NCBI GenBank assembly: GCA_965221935.1
Contig: CBDCSZ010000044.1
Span: 1-64,000, forward strand
DNA from: JAPOXR01 sp965221935
GTDB lineage: Bacteria > Pseudomonadota > Alphaproteobacteria > Rhodobacterales > Rhodobacteraceae
Direction: 5' to 3'
DNA: 64,000 nucleotides
Below the pieces are notes generated by a model. That model made no database searches. It was not told where the DNA came from and saw only the letters and a list, made by a program, of their open reading frames with translations. The position numbers and the translations under genes are program-made. This document shows positions 46,548-55,833 of this stretch, in pieces; within the stretch, counting starts at the first letter, position 1; each line of letters opens with the position of its first letter.

Positions 46548-47855
46548 TTGGGGCTGTGTTTAGGGATCGACATCGGCACGACGGGTGTGCGCACAGCTGT
46601 CATTGACCGCCAAAAATCGGTTCTTTCTTCCTGTCGGCAGCCAATGGAGGAACCCGAAACAGTAGAAGGGCGGCCGGTTCAGGATGCCACGCTGTGGTGG
46701 CGCGCTGTTGAATCCTGTCTCGACAAACAGGCCGGCGAAATTGAGCGCCTGGGATTTGCCCTGTCGCATATCGAGGCTCTTTCCGTTGACGGCACGTCGG
46801 GGACCTTGCTGCTTGCAGACAAAGCGCTCCGTCCGGTGACGAAAGGGCTCATGTACAACTCAGCGGGATTCGACAGCGAGGCCGCCGAAATCGCCAAGGC
46901 TGCGCCTTTGGACTCGATCGCGCTCGGCGCTTCATCCGCGCTTTCCCGCCTTTTGTTTGCCCAGAAACTGCCTGGCGCGTCAACGGCAGTGTATGCAATG
47001 CATCAGGCGGACTGGATCGCAGCGAGACTGACTGGACGGGGCGGGTATTCAGACGAAACCAACGTTCTTAAGCTCGGTTTCGACCTCATTGCCGGCGCTT
47101 GGCCTGACTGGTTCCGCGCCGCCGGGGTCCGGCTTGACCTCTTGCCCCGTGTGCTTCCGGTTGGAAAAACAGTCGGCAGAGTCGGAACTTTGGCAGTCAG
47201 GCGGTTTGGTTTCCATCCGGACACGCGTGTCGTTGCCGGCACAACGGACAGCAATGCGGCGTTTCTCGCTTCAGGAGCCGGCGAAATCGGCGAAGGCGCC
47301 ACCTCTCTTGGAACCACACTTGCCGTCAAACTGATTTCCGACCGGCCGGTCACAAGCCCGGCGCACGGGGTGTACAGCCACCGGCTATTTGGCCGGTGGA
47401 TGGCGGGCGGCGGATCAAATTCAGGCGGCGGGGCGCTGCTGGCGTATTTCGATCGCTCCGAGCTTGAGCGGCTGCAGCCGAGACTGCGGCCAGATGTTGA
47501 CACCGGGCTTGACTATTATCCGCTTCCCGGACCGGGCGAACGCTTTCCGGTCGCCCAGCCTGGTCTTCAGCCGCGGGTTTCGCCAAGACCCGACGACGAT
47601 GCAGTGTTTCTCCAGGGACTCCTTGAAGGCATCGCGCGAATCGAAAAACAGGCCTATGACGCGCTGGCAAGTCTCGGCGCACCGCCTGTTCGGTCAATAA
47701 GAACCACCGGAGGCGGCTCGCGAAACGACGCTTGGACCCGTATACGCAGGCGCATCCTGGGATGCCCTGTCACAAGCTCGCGCGCGGACGCATCGTACGG
47801 ATCCGCGCTTGTCGCCCTGGCAGCGGTCGACTCCAATTCCGCAGATCCGGCCTGA
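46548..47855 (+). CDS. FGGY-family carbohydrate kinase
   Basis: A 435-residue sugar kinase of the xylulose/ribulose/rhamnulose kinase family. The N-terminal phosphate motif is LCLGIDIGTTGVRTAVID. Then come VDGTSGTLLL and AGTTDSNAAFLASGA. The C-terminal ATP-binding signature is RTTGGGSRNDAWTRIRRRI with SRADASYGSALVAL. The start is TTG at 46548, the only option consistent with the conserved N-terminus. It is the last gene of the operon. The sugar is unknown; L-ribulose or a deoxy-ketose is plausible given the aldolases. Confidence 0.88.
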   Translation: MGLCLGIDIGTTGVRTAVIDRQKSVLSSCRQPMEEPETVEGRPVQDATLWWRAVESCLDKQAGEIERLGFALSHIEALSVDGTSGTLLLADKALRPVTKGLMYNSAGFDSEAAEIAKAAPLDSIALGASSALSRLLFAQKLPGASTAVYAMHQADWIAARLTGRGGYSDETNVLKLGFDLIAGAWPDWFRAAGVRLDLLPRVLPVGKTVGRVGTLAVRRFGFHPDTRVVAGTTDSNAAFLASGAGEIGEGATSLGTTLAVKLISDRPVTSPAHGVYSHRLFGRWMAGGGSNSGGGALLAYFDRSELERLQPRLRPDVDTGLDYYPLPGPGERFPVAQPGLQPRVSPRPDDDAVFLQGLLEGIARIEKQAYDALASLGAPPVRSIRTTGGGSRNDAWTRIRRRILGCPVTSSRADASYGSALVALAAVDSNSADPA

Positions 47856-47944
47856 TCGCTGCTTGAAGGTGTGCAGTCAGCAAAAAAACTTGGAGGCTGA
47901 ATCATAAGTCATTGTTTTAACGACATTTCAAACACTTGCGCTCC

Positions 47945-48352
47945 TTGCCAGCCAGAGTGCCAGGAACGGGCGCATGGTCCGGCGGCGGCTCCGACAGCAG
48001 CCGGAACCGGCTGTGGAAACTCGAGCCACAGCGCCTCGCCGACGAGTTCGGCCTGAAGATCTCGGTCTGCCACTTCCCGCCGGGCACGAGCAAGTGGAAC
48101 AGGATCGAGCACCGCATGTTCTGCCACATCACCCGGAACTGGCGCGGACGGCCCCTGGTCAGCTGCCGGGTCCTCGTCGAGCTCATCGCCGCCGCCACGA
48201 CCCGCGCGGGCCTGAAGATCCGGTCGCGGATCGACGACAGCGAGTATCCCCTCGGCGTCAAGGTTTCCGACGAGCGGATGAAGACCCTGAAAATCCGCCG
48301 CGACGGCTTCCAAGGCGACTGGAACTACACCCTGATCAACCGGTCATCGTGA
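47945..48352 (+). pseudogene. ISAzo13-family transposase, C-terminal fragment
   Basis: The final 135 residues of an ISAzo13-type DDE transposase, recognised by NRLWKLEPQRLADEFGLKI, VCHFPPGTSKWNRIEHRMFC and ITRNWRGRPLVSC. The N-terminal two thirds, with the first catalytic Asp residues, are missing. The frame runs into unrelated sequence near 47940, 90 bp after the FGGY stop. The 3' end of the element probably lies near 48375, where TTATTTTTGCGAGAGGCC occurs. Confidence 0.8.
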
Positions 48353-48399
48353 TCATGTTATTTTTGCGAGAGGCCTTAGTCGATTAATAGAGAAAGAAG

Positions 48400-48660
48400 T
48401 CATTCAAACTTCACGTCCATTATTGTGAGGGTTTCGCCAAGCACATGATACACAACCCGGACACTCGGTTCATTGCTTACAAACACACGACAACCTATCC
48501 CGACTTCTTCGACCTCCTCTCCAACTTTGTGAGCGACAATTTGTAGGTAGGTCAGAAGAGCACACCAGCGTTTCCTTGCTTTCTCGGAATTTTTTGTTGC
48601 CGCCTCGATTTGATTCCGTGCAGATGGGTAGGAATATGCCCGAAAGTTGGTGACTGCCGC
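48400..48660 (-). pseudogene. Small protein tail, possibly RelE/ParE-like, 5' end lost
   Basis: A minus-strand frame reads NFRAYSYPSARNQIEAATKN, then a helical RKRWCALLTYLQIVAHKV, and ends VRVVYHVLGETLTIMDVKFE. The last strand pair (RVVYHV plus TLTIMDV) is the kind of ending seen in RelE/ParE-type toxins. No start codon is visible and the frame abuts the IS256 fragment on its 5' side. It may be a toxin gene truncated by that element. Weak assignment. Confidence 0.35.
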
Positions 48661-48662
48661 TT

Positions 48663-48812
48663 TCAGGCGGCGGCTTGAATCTGTCTGATCCCGTCTTTGA
48701 ACACAACCCCCTCGATGACCTCCGGCAGCCGGTTCGGCCCCGAGATCCGATTCCATTTGCGTTTCGCCGACATCATCAGACTGTAGACCATGGTGAGGGC
48801 GGTCTTCCGGTT
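48663..48812 (-). pseudogene. IS256-family transposase, C-terminal fragment
   Basis: The last ~50 residues of an IS256-type Mutator transposase: NRKTALTMVYSLMMSAKRKW and then LPEVIEGVVFKDGI. This matches the end of proteobacterial IS256 proteins (usual form VIxGVxFxDGI). Everything upstream is lost. Confidence 0.65.
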
Positions 48813-49265
48813 CAGGATGCCTTCGCCGAAGCTCTCGAGAGGCTGCAGGCCTCGGCGCAGCTGCGGAACCTGCCTCCGAAACCTGACATCCGGACAAAAC
48901 ACCCGCCTTCCGCGGCGCCTCCGGGCATGCCGCAGGCGGAGCTGTGTCCCGAATACACAAAATCCTCGGAAAACGGGCCCAACCCCGGGGAAAACATCCG
49001 GAGCAGAGCCGGAAATCCGAATGCGGACGGACCTGGGTTCACCGCCGGACCGGATTTCATCCGGACATCGCCAAAATTCGATGAAATCCGCTGAAAATTG
49101 ACGATGCGGTGGAGTTGGTGACCTATCTGGGTAATTGTCATTTTCGAAACAAGTTCCTCATCTCTTGCCGTGTTGACCATGCAGTCCGCAGAACCTAGAT
49201 TCTCGATGTGGTAGGCCCGGCGTTGCCTCCGTAAAAACGGTACCAGGATTTCTGAATTGAAGCGC
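48813..49265. other. Intergenic debris between IS256 and IS6 remnants
   Basis: About 450 bp without a recognisable gene. Open frames here have low-complexity Pro/Arg composition and overlap on opposite strands. It likely contains further decayed insertion sequence. Confidence 0.4.
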
Positions 49266-49454
49266 ATGGCAATGGCCCGTGTTGCCGAAGCCGAACTTGC
49301 CCGTTCTTTGGAGGAAGGAGGCCTTTCTCGCAAGGCTGCCGAGGAGCTTGTTGCTGCTCTCGGCCTCAGTCATCGTCAGGAGCGGCGGTCAGACCCGTGG
49401 ATGCTGGCCTATGCGGCGTTGCTGACCGCGCTGATGGTTGGAGGCTTTGGCTGA
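49266..49454 (+). CDS. Short helical protein, possibly a coiled-coil (DUF1640-like) remnant beside IS6
   Basis: A 62-residue frame starting at the ATG at 49266: helix AEAELARSLEEGGLSRKAAE, then a C-terminal membrane-like segment MLAYAALLTALMVGGFG. A second frame starts immediately after the stop (MSTRIDTLDARM) and is cut by the IS6 end at 49494. Together they look like a small coiled-coil protein gene pair, the second truncated by insertion. No function assigned. Confidence 0.4.
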   Translation: MAMARVAEAELARSLEEGGLSRKAAEELVAALGLSHRQERRSDPWMLAYAALLTALMVGGFG

Positions 49455-49493
49455 ATGAGCACCCGGATTGACACTCTTGATGCCAGGATGACA

Positions 49494-50489
49494 GGCTCTG
49501 TTGCAAAGAATTTGCCGGAGTTGCCGGTTGTGTGGTCTGGCACCGCTTTTCCTCAAAATCCCTGCTGGATCGCGATCTGTTCCAGTTCAGCACCATGCAG
49601 GGACATCAACCCGCTCATCATCTCCGGCCCGATCCCGAAGGCTCGTTCGACAAGACGCACTTCGCCCCTGATGCCGGGCTGAAGCTGGAAGGCCCTGGCC
49701 TGCTTCTTCCGGAGGGCGCGCATTGCCTCGAAGCCCCTGATCGTGGCGCAGGCCGTCTTCATTGACTTGAAGCCAAGGGTCGGCTTGATCAGGCGCTTGA
49801 GTTTGCCATGGTCAGCCTCGACAACGTTGTTGAGGAATTTCACCTGTCTGTGGTCGGTGTCGGAGGGGCATTTGCCCTCTTTCTTCAACTCGCGAATGGC
49901 CTGGCCGCAGCATCCCGCCTTGTTGATCTCGCAGGGCTTCTGCCATTCCTTGCATCCGCGCAGCGCCTTGCCCAGGAACCGCTTGGCGGCTTTCGCGTTG
50001 CGGGTCTACGACAGGCAGAAATCGATGGTGTCGCCACGGCTGTCAACGGCGCGACACAGATATGCCCATTTGCCTTTGACCTTGATGCAGGTCTCATCCA
50101 CGCGCCAGGACCGTGAGAAGCTGCGCAGCCGGCAATGCCACCGCAGGCGCCTTTCGATTTCCGGCGCGCAGGCCTGCACCCAGCGATAGATGGTGGTGTG
50201 GTCCACCGCAACGCCGCGCTCTTCCAGCATTTCCTCGAGGTCACGGTAGCTGACGCCATACCGGCAATACCACCGAACGGCCCAAAGAATGATCCCGCCC
50301 CGGAAATGCCGCCGCTTGAAATCGCCTGCCATCGGTTCACCCCTTTCGGTCTCAAGAAGCAGGGCTGCGGGGAAAACGCGCAGGGCGCCCTGACCAAAGA
50401 TCTCATGGCCCGCTGCGGCCTCTCGAAAGCCACCATCTGCCGATACATCGGAACGAAAGACGACTGACCAAAATTTTTGCAACAGGGCC
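49494..50489 (-). mobile_element. IS6-family (IS26-like) element
   Basis: The ends are imperfect inverted repeats: GGCTCTGTTGCAAAGAATTT at the left and, read inward from the right, GGCCCTGTTGCAAAAATTTT. The CTGTTGCAAA core is characteristic of the IS6 family. Length is 996 bp with one transposase on the minus strand. No clear 8-bp target duplication is seen (TGACA before, GGGAAG after), so the flanks may have recombined, as IS6 elements often do. Confidence 0.85.
49553..50482 (-). pseudogene. IS6-family transposase with an in-frame TAG
   Basis: The frame starts near 50482; conserved sequence starts with FKRRHFRGGIILWAVRWYC. The first Asp is in SWRVDETCIKVKGKWAYL and the second in YLCRAVDSRGDTIDF. 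After FCLS there is a TAG at 50006-50008, and the same frame goes on with TRNAKAAKRFLGKAL, VKFLNNVVEADHGKLKRL (last catalytic Glu region) and TIRGFEAMRALRK. A single base change would account for the stop. The transposase is therefore probably inactive unless the amber is read through. Confidence 0.8.
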
Positions 50490-50727
50490 GGGAAGAAGCC
50501 GGGAAGACCGGCGCCGCTGACGCCTGACCAGCGGCAGGCCGCGCGGGCACTTCCGGGCCGTGGCTGGCGATCTGCGCCGCCACCGCCACCGCGGCCGTGG
50601 GAGCACCGTGATCCAGTGTTGCCGGGAGTCCGGGTTTCTGCCCTGCCCTTGGGAATGGTAGCTACATAAACGCCGTTATGTTAGGCTGGAGAGGGGATGG
50701 CAAGGGTGGGTGGAATCCGGTGAATTT

Positions 50728-51282
50728 TCAGAACCGGTACGCGGCCGGAGGCTCATCTGGTCCTGTGTAAACGAGAGAGGCGCGGTCAACCTGGCCGAGC
50801 GCAAGTCTGGCATTGACGTTCTGTGCTCCCTGTCCCGCGGCGAACCACGGCCGGGCAGCGTCAATGTCGAACCGCGGCGTGCGGGGACTCTCCGTCATCT
50901 GGGCCTGAATCGTGGCCGCCACTTCGGTCACCCGGTAGTAGCCCGGAAAATACGGCGGCGGCATGTCGCGCTTCTGCAACGCCTGTCTCTTGACCTTCAG
51001 CTTCCCGGCGACATCCGCCAGGCTCACCATGTCCGGGCGGACTTCACGAAGCGAGGTGCCTTTCGGAAGAGTTGAAAGGATCCGGCGAGAGGTTCCGACA
51101 ATCACGCTCTCGGCGGCTCCGCCTTCGACATCGATCGCAACAGCCAGCAGACCGGCGTAAAGCTGTCCGCTCCCGATTACCGCATCCTCGAAACCAACCG
51201 CAAACACGGCATCGGACAGGTCCATTACATCGAATTCCCCTCCAGGCAGCGCAAAAATCAAATCGAATTCAAAGTTCGCCAT
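50728..51282 (-). CDS. HTH-containing hypothetical protein
   Basis: A complete 184-residue protein. The N-terminal half (FEFDLIFALPGGEFDVMDL, then AVGFEDAVIGSGQLYAGLLA) resembles a short family seen in proteobacterial genomes with an alpha/beta sensor-like domain. A helix-turn-helix follows: VSLADVAGKLKVKRQALQKR, close to MerR/excisionase DNA-binding segments, then YFPGYYRVTEV. No partner gene is adjacent. It lies between the IS6 element and the nested transposon. Probably a DNA-binding protein of mobile or defence context. Confidence 0.6.
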   Translation of the reverse strand: MANFEFDLIFALPGGEFDVMDLSDAVFAVGFEDAVIGSGQLYAGLLAVAIDVEGGAAESVIVGTSRRILSTLPKGTSLREVRPDMVSLADVAGKLKVKRQALQKRDMPPPYFPGYYRVTEVAATIQAQMTESPRTPRFDIDAARPWFAAGQGAQNVNARLALGQVDRASLVYTGPDEPPAAYRF

Positions 51283-51710
51283 CGTGCCGGCCTTCCCGGT
51301 TGAGAATGATGCAGTTCAACGCCTTGCTCACCAGTTTGGCTGCATGCCGAGCCGGGTCTCTTGGCGTTGAGTTAACTGTCATCTGGCAGAACTCACCACA
51401 ACGGCAGTCCGGGTCATTGTATGGGCACCGAACGATCCCCTAGGCGTGTGTTTTCCCGTGTCGTTCGATTACGCGCCATCCAAACGCCTCGAGTTCGGTG
51501 AGAGCCGCCTCGACCTCCTTTTTCGGATGTCGTCTTCTTGACAAGATGCTAGTCCTCAGGGTTTAAGTTGTCAATTGACAATGTAGAGAGGCGGACTCAG
51601 GTGCTGGCATCGCGCGGCCCGGGAACCGGGCAGGCCCTGGACAGGTTGTTCGCCGGATTCGTGACGGAGGCGGGTCGGGACGCTTTATTGATCTGAAAGA
51701 GAGGCAGTAC
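51283..51710. other. Intergenic stretch, nothing recognisable
   Basis: About 430 bp. It ends with GAAAGAGAGG about 8 bp before the ATG of the interrupted small gene, a good ribosome site. Confidence 0.5.
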
Positions 51711-53051
51711 ATGAGTGAGGAATTCGACAGTAACGACACCAGAGGGCCACCACCGTCATCCGATCGATGGCAACCGGGTCTCGCCACTGCGCAGTCGGCT
51801 TCGGATACGGGGCCCTTTATCCTCACGGATACGATTGCCACATCTGATGCGGGGCATTTGTTGATGGTTCAATACGTGGATATCGGCGCGTCCTCGGAAG
51901 ATTGGGAACATGCGATTCCGGTCAAGGGTATAGAAGCGGAATACAGCCTGGCGCACAGTCATACAATTCGCATTTCCTGTCCTCACCGGTTCCAGCCCAT
52001 CTTTAACATTGTAGTGCGTAACGCGTTGATTTCAAACGGGTAAAAAATCCGAATGGCACTACAATCCGGAGAGGCGGCCGTTTCGGGCCGCCGCCACGAA
52101 TTGCCGGAATCGGTTCAGACGATGGTCTTGGCGAGGTTCCTGGGCGGCGGCGCGAGGCCCATCGCCCGGTAGATCTCCGCCTGTTCGGGGGAGGCGGATG
52201 CGGTCTTGCGGACATGCAGGGTCCTGCCGTCACGGCGCCTGAAGCTGGTTGTCGTGCGCTGCAGTGTCGCAAGCGTCTGGCGCGCCGTCGTCCAGCTGTC
52301 GTGGATGTTTGCCGCTTTCATGGGTCTGCGCAGTGTCTGGACTGCCTGATAGGCGAGGACTGAGATGAACAGGTGAGCGTCGGCGCGCCCCTGTTTGTGA
52401 TGGAAGATCGGACGCAGGCCGAGCTCGGATTTCAACGAGCGGAACACGGCTTCGGCGTCGGTGAGGGTCGCGTAGGTCTGCCACATGGTCTCTGCCGGCC
52501 AGTCGAGGATGTTGCTGCGCAGACAGTAGACCCCGGGGTGGGTCAGCATGGAATTGTCGGCGGGATTGAGGTTCCAGGTGATGGCTGTTGCCCTGGTTCC
52601 GGCGCTGTCGGGGGTGACGGTGATCTCGTAATGCCGGGCGACCCGCGCGTTTTCCTTTGCAAGCCGCCCGATCCGGCGCTGGATGTCGTCAAGCTTCTTG
52701 CGGGTCCTGGGGCGGGAGAGGCCGTCATGCAGTTTCTTCAGGCCGTCTTCGAGACGTGTCCTGAAACGATTGATGATGCCGCGTTCCTTTTCCGCCCGGG
52801 CTTCGGAAAGGCACCGCAGCCAGGACTCCTTGTATTCCGTGCCGTCCTCTTCCTCGCGGGTGACGGATTCCTTGTGGATGGCGACCTTGTCGCATGACGC
52901 GGTCGTGATTGCCCTGGCCTCGTCGGAATCGAAGACCCGCTGTAAGCGTTCGGTAAGGGGGTGATGGCCTTTATTTTCGGCGTTTGATGGCTGTATTTCC
53001 GGGTTTCATTTTCTTCTGGCAACAGTTTCCGACATCTGTTAATCCGGCCGC

Positions 53052-54950
53052 ATGTTGGATTCCGCAGGCCCTGTTTGCGATGTTGTCGATCTGTCGGCCC
53101 TGCCGCCGGAGGAGTTGAAACGTCTGTACGAACGGGAGCATGCACGTGCCGAGGCGGCGGAAGCCGAGATCACGGCACTGAAAGACAAGCTCGGGGAAGC
53201 GGAAGCCCGTGGCGAGGAATGGAAGCTGGAATCGATCCGGGCCCGTGGCGAACTCAACGGACTGCGCGGGATCTTCGAGAGCAACCGCGAGAAGCTTGCC
53301 GCGGCGCGCGCGGAGCTGAAGGAGCTTGGCCGCAGCCAGAGTGCGCGGAACCTGCGCAAGCTGGAGAAGAAGCTGGCACGGTTGCAGGGGCTCCTGAACG
53401 CCGCCGGTATCGACAGCGGCCCGCACACGATTGTGGGCATGCGCAAGGAGATTTCCCGTCTGAAGGCTGTGATTGCGCAACAGGCGGAGGAACTGGAGGA
53501 ACTCAAGGCGGAGAACGAGAGGCTCCGCTCGGCGCGTGAGACCCATGCCAAGGCGCGGTTCGGCCGAAAAAGCGAGAAGAAGGAAAAGTCCGGTTCCGGC
53601 AGCGGCCGCGCGCGTGGCCAACAGGCTGACAAGCCCGGGCACGGCCGGACGGCGCGTCCGGACATGGAGCGCAAACCCGAGGTTCACGACCCGCCGGAGG
53701 CGGAGCGTGTCTGTCCCTGCTGCGGCCTGCCTTACGTGAAGAACGGCAGCCATGATTCCGAGACCATCGAGATCGAGGTCAGGGTGCATGTCCGGATCAT
53801 CCAGCGCAACCGCTGGCGGCGCAGCTGCACCTGTGCGTCGGCGCCGCAGGAGGTTTCGGCGCCCCCGGTTCCCCGGCTGTTTCCCAACTCCTCCTACGGG
53901 ATCAGCTTCTGGGTCTGTTTCCTGTTCGAGTGTTTCGCCTGCCACCGGCCGCTGAACCGGGTCGCGGCATGGATGCGCGACCAGGGGCTGCCGGTCTCGG
54001 CCGGGACCCTGGCCTCCAGCATCCACAGGCTGATGCCGCTGTTCGCGCCGCTGTCGCAGGCGATCCTCGCCCACCTGAAAGCGGCCGCGGTGCTTCACGG
54101 CGACGAGACAAGCTGGCGGGTTCAGTCCCTCAAGGCCATCCGCGGCACCAGCCGGGCCTGGCTGTGGTGTGCGGTCTGCCGGGATGCGGTCTGGTTCCAC
54201 GTCGATGCCCGGCGCAATGCCGAGGCTGCCGGCAAGCTGTTCGCCGGCGTCGGTGCCGGCACGGTCCTGGTTTGTGACGCCTACTCGGCCTACAAGAAAC
54301 TCGCGCGTCTTCTCGGCGGCATCCTGATCCTGGCCTGGTGCTGGAGCCATGTTCGCCGCAAGTTCATCGAGGCTGCGGCCGGCAATGACGCCCTGGAGAG
54401 GTGGGAGGAGCGGTGGCTGGAGCGGTTCGGGCAGCTGTTCCACCTGAATGCGGTCCGGCTGAAGCACTACGACCCGGAACTGGGGATGGAGCAGCAGTCG
54501 CGAAAGTTCGGGAGCGCACATCGTCGGCTGAAGCGTGCCGTCGACCGGCTGTTCGCCCTCGCGGAGAAGGAACTTGCGGGGCCGGCCGGCTCGGACCGGC
54601 GCGCGAAGGCGCTCAACTCGCTGCTGAGGCATCGCGACGGGCTCTGCGTGTTCGTCGACAGGCCGGACGTACCCATGGACAACAACCTGTCCGAGCGGAT
54701 GCATCGCGGTCCCGTGATCGGGCGGAAGCTGTCGTTCGGCTCCGACAGCCTGGACGGGGCCCTGTTCTCCGCCATGATGTACGGGATCATCGAGACCCTG
54801 CGGATGAACGGGATCGATGTCCGCACGTGGCTCGACGACTGGCTCTCGGCCTGTGCAGGTAACGGTGGCCAGCCTCCGGCCGACCTGTCGCCCTGGCTGC
54901 CCTGGTCGATGGACGAAGACAGGCGCCGACACCTCAAGGCCACACGATGA
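53052..54950 (+). CDS. IS66-family transposase (TnpC)
   Basis: A complete 632-residue transposase. Residues 20-160 are a long leucine-zipper-like coiled coil. KARFGRKSEKKEKS follows, then a zinc-finger-like CPCCGLPYV. The DDE core has VLHGDETSWRVQS, VLVCDAYSAYKKLARL and the terminal DNNLSERMHRGPVIGRK with the Glu. HVRRKFIEAAAGN lies between. All catalytic positions look intact. Its TGA overlaps the ATG of the DUF4338 gene, so the two are translationally coupled. Confidence 0.95.
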   Translation: MLDSAGPVCDVVDLSALPPEELKRLYEREHARAEAAEAEITALKDKLGEAEARGEEWKLESIRARGELNGLRGIFESNREKLAAARAELKELGRSQSARNLRKLEKKLARLQGLLNAAGIDSGPHTIVGMRKEISRLKAVIAQQAEELEELKAENERLRSARETHAKARFGRKSEKKEKSGSGSGRARGQQADKPGHGRTARPDMERKPEVHDPPEAERVCPCCGLPYVKNGSHDSETIEIEVRVHVRIIQRNRWRRSCTCASAPQEVSAPPVPRLFPNSSYGISFWVCFLFECFACHRPLNRVAAWMRDQGLPVSAGTLASSIHRLMPLFAPLSQAILAHLKAAAVLHGDETSWRVQSLKAIRGTSRAWLWCAVCRDAVWFHVDARRNAEAAGKLFAGVGAGTVLVCDAYSAYKKLARLLGGILILAWCWSHVRRKFIEAAAGNDALERWEERWLERFGQLFHLNAVRLKHYDPELGMEQQSRKFGSAHRRLKRAVDRLFALAEKELAGPAGSDRRAKALNSLLRHRDGLCVFVDRPDVPMDNNLSERMHRGPVIGRKLSFGSDSLDGALFSAMMYGIIETLRMNGIDVRTWLDDWLSACAGNGGQPPADLSPWLPWSMDEDRRRHLKATR

Positions 54951-55833
54951 CGGCGGATGACACGATCGAGTGTCGTTATCACGGGCGTGACTTCACCACC
55001 GGCGAGATGGCGCTGATGCGGGCGCTGATCGCATCCTCCCCGCAGCAGACCCGTGCCGGGCTGGCGCGCGCGTTCTGCCGCGCCATCGGCTGGGTCAAGC
55101 CCGACGGCGGGCTGAAGGCGATGATGGCCCGGCTCACCATGCTGAAGATGCACCGGGACGGGATCATCACACTGCCGCCGCCACGACGGGTACGTTCGCC
55201 CCCCGTCCTCCGAGCTTCGGCCCGGAAACGGAACCGCCGGCATCACCGCCGCTCACACTGGAGGCCGCTCGTCCGCTCCGTCTGGTCAAGGTCACCGGTG
55301 CCGGCCGTGGCGCCAGCCGCCTCTGGAATGAATTCATCGCCCGCTATCATTATCTCGGCTACAAGACCCTCGTCGGTGCACAGATGCGCTACGCGGTGCA
55401 TGATCGCGACGGGCGCCCGCTGGCCATGCTCGGCTTCTCGGCCGCGGCCTGGAAGGTCGCACCGCGCGACGACTTCATCGGATGGACGCCTGAAACCCGC
55501 GAGAGAAACCTCCCCCTCATGGTCGATAACTCCCGCTACCTCATCATGCCATGGGTCCGGATCCCGAACCTGGCCTCCCACATCCTTTCGCGTGTGCGCC
55601 GCCAGCTGCCGCTGGACTGGTACATCCAGTACAGGGTGACACCGGTCCTGATGGAAACCTTCGTCGAAACCCAGCGCTTCTCCGGGATCACCTACAAGGC
55701 TTCCGGATGGATCCATGTCGGAACCACGCAGGGACGCGGGAAGTACGACACAAAGAGGGAATTCGGAAAACCGAAAAAGGACGTCTGGCTCTGCCCGCTC
55801 AGAAAAGACTGGAAAAGAACGCTCAATCGATGA
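54947..55833 (+). pseudogene. DUF4338 (DruA-like) protein in the IS66 element, -1 frame break at a C6 run
   Basis: The first frame starts at 54947 (overlapping the transposase stop) with CRYHGRDFTTGEMALMRALI and reads to IITLPPPR. The conserved DUF4338 core lies one frame back: LWNEFIARYHYLGYKTLVG, DGRPLAMLGFSAAAWKV, DFIGWTPETRERNL, VDNSRYLIMPWVRIPNLASH and PVLMETFVETQRFSG. The frames meet at CCCCCC (55199-55204), where a -1 slip gives one continuous protein of about 295 residues. It may be a mutation, a homopolymer sequence error, or programmed slippage. The closest architectural relative in this window is the N-terminal half of the 667-residue transposase fusion at 61795-63798. Confidence 0.8.

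Noticed and set aside
49885..50589. 234-residue minus-strand frame across the IS6 element
   Set aside because: Out of phase with the conserved IS6 transposase sequence, which is read in the neighbouring frame.
52971..54932. 653-residue minus-strand open frame
   Set aside because: It is the antisense shadow of the IS66 transposase; Arg/Pro/Gln-rich, no domain, and the plus strand has intact catalytic motifs.
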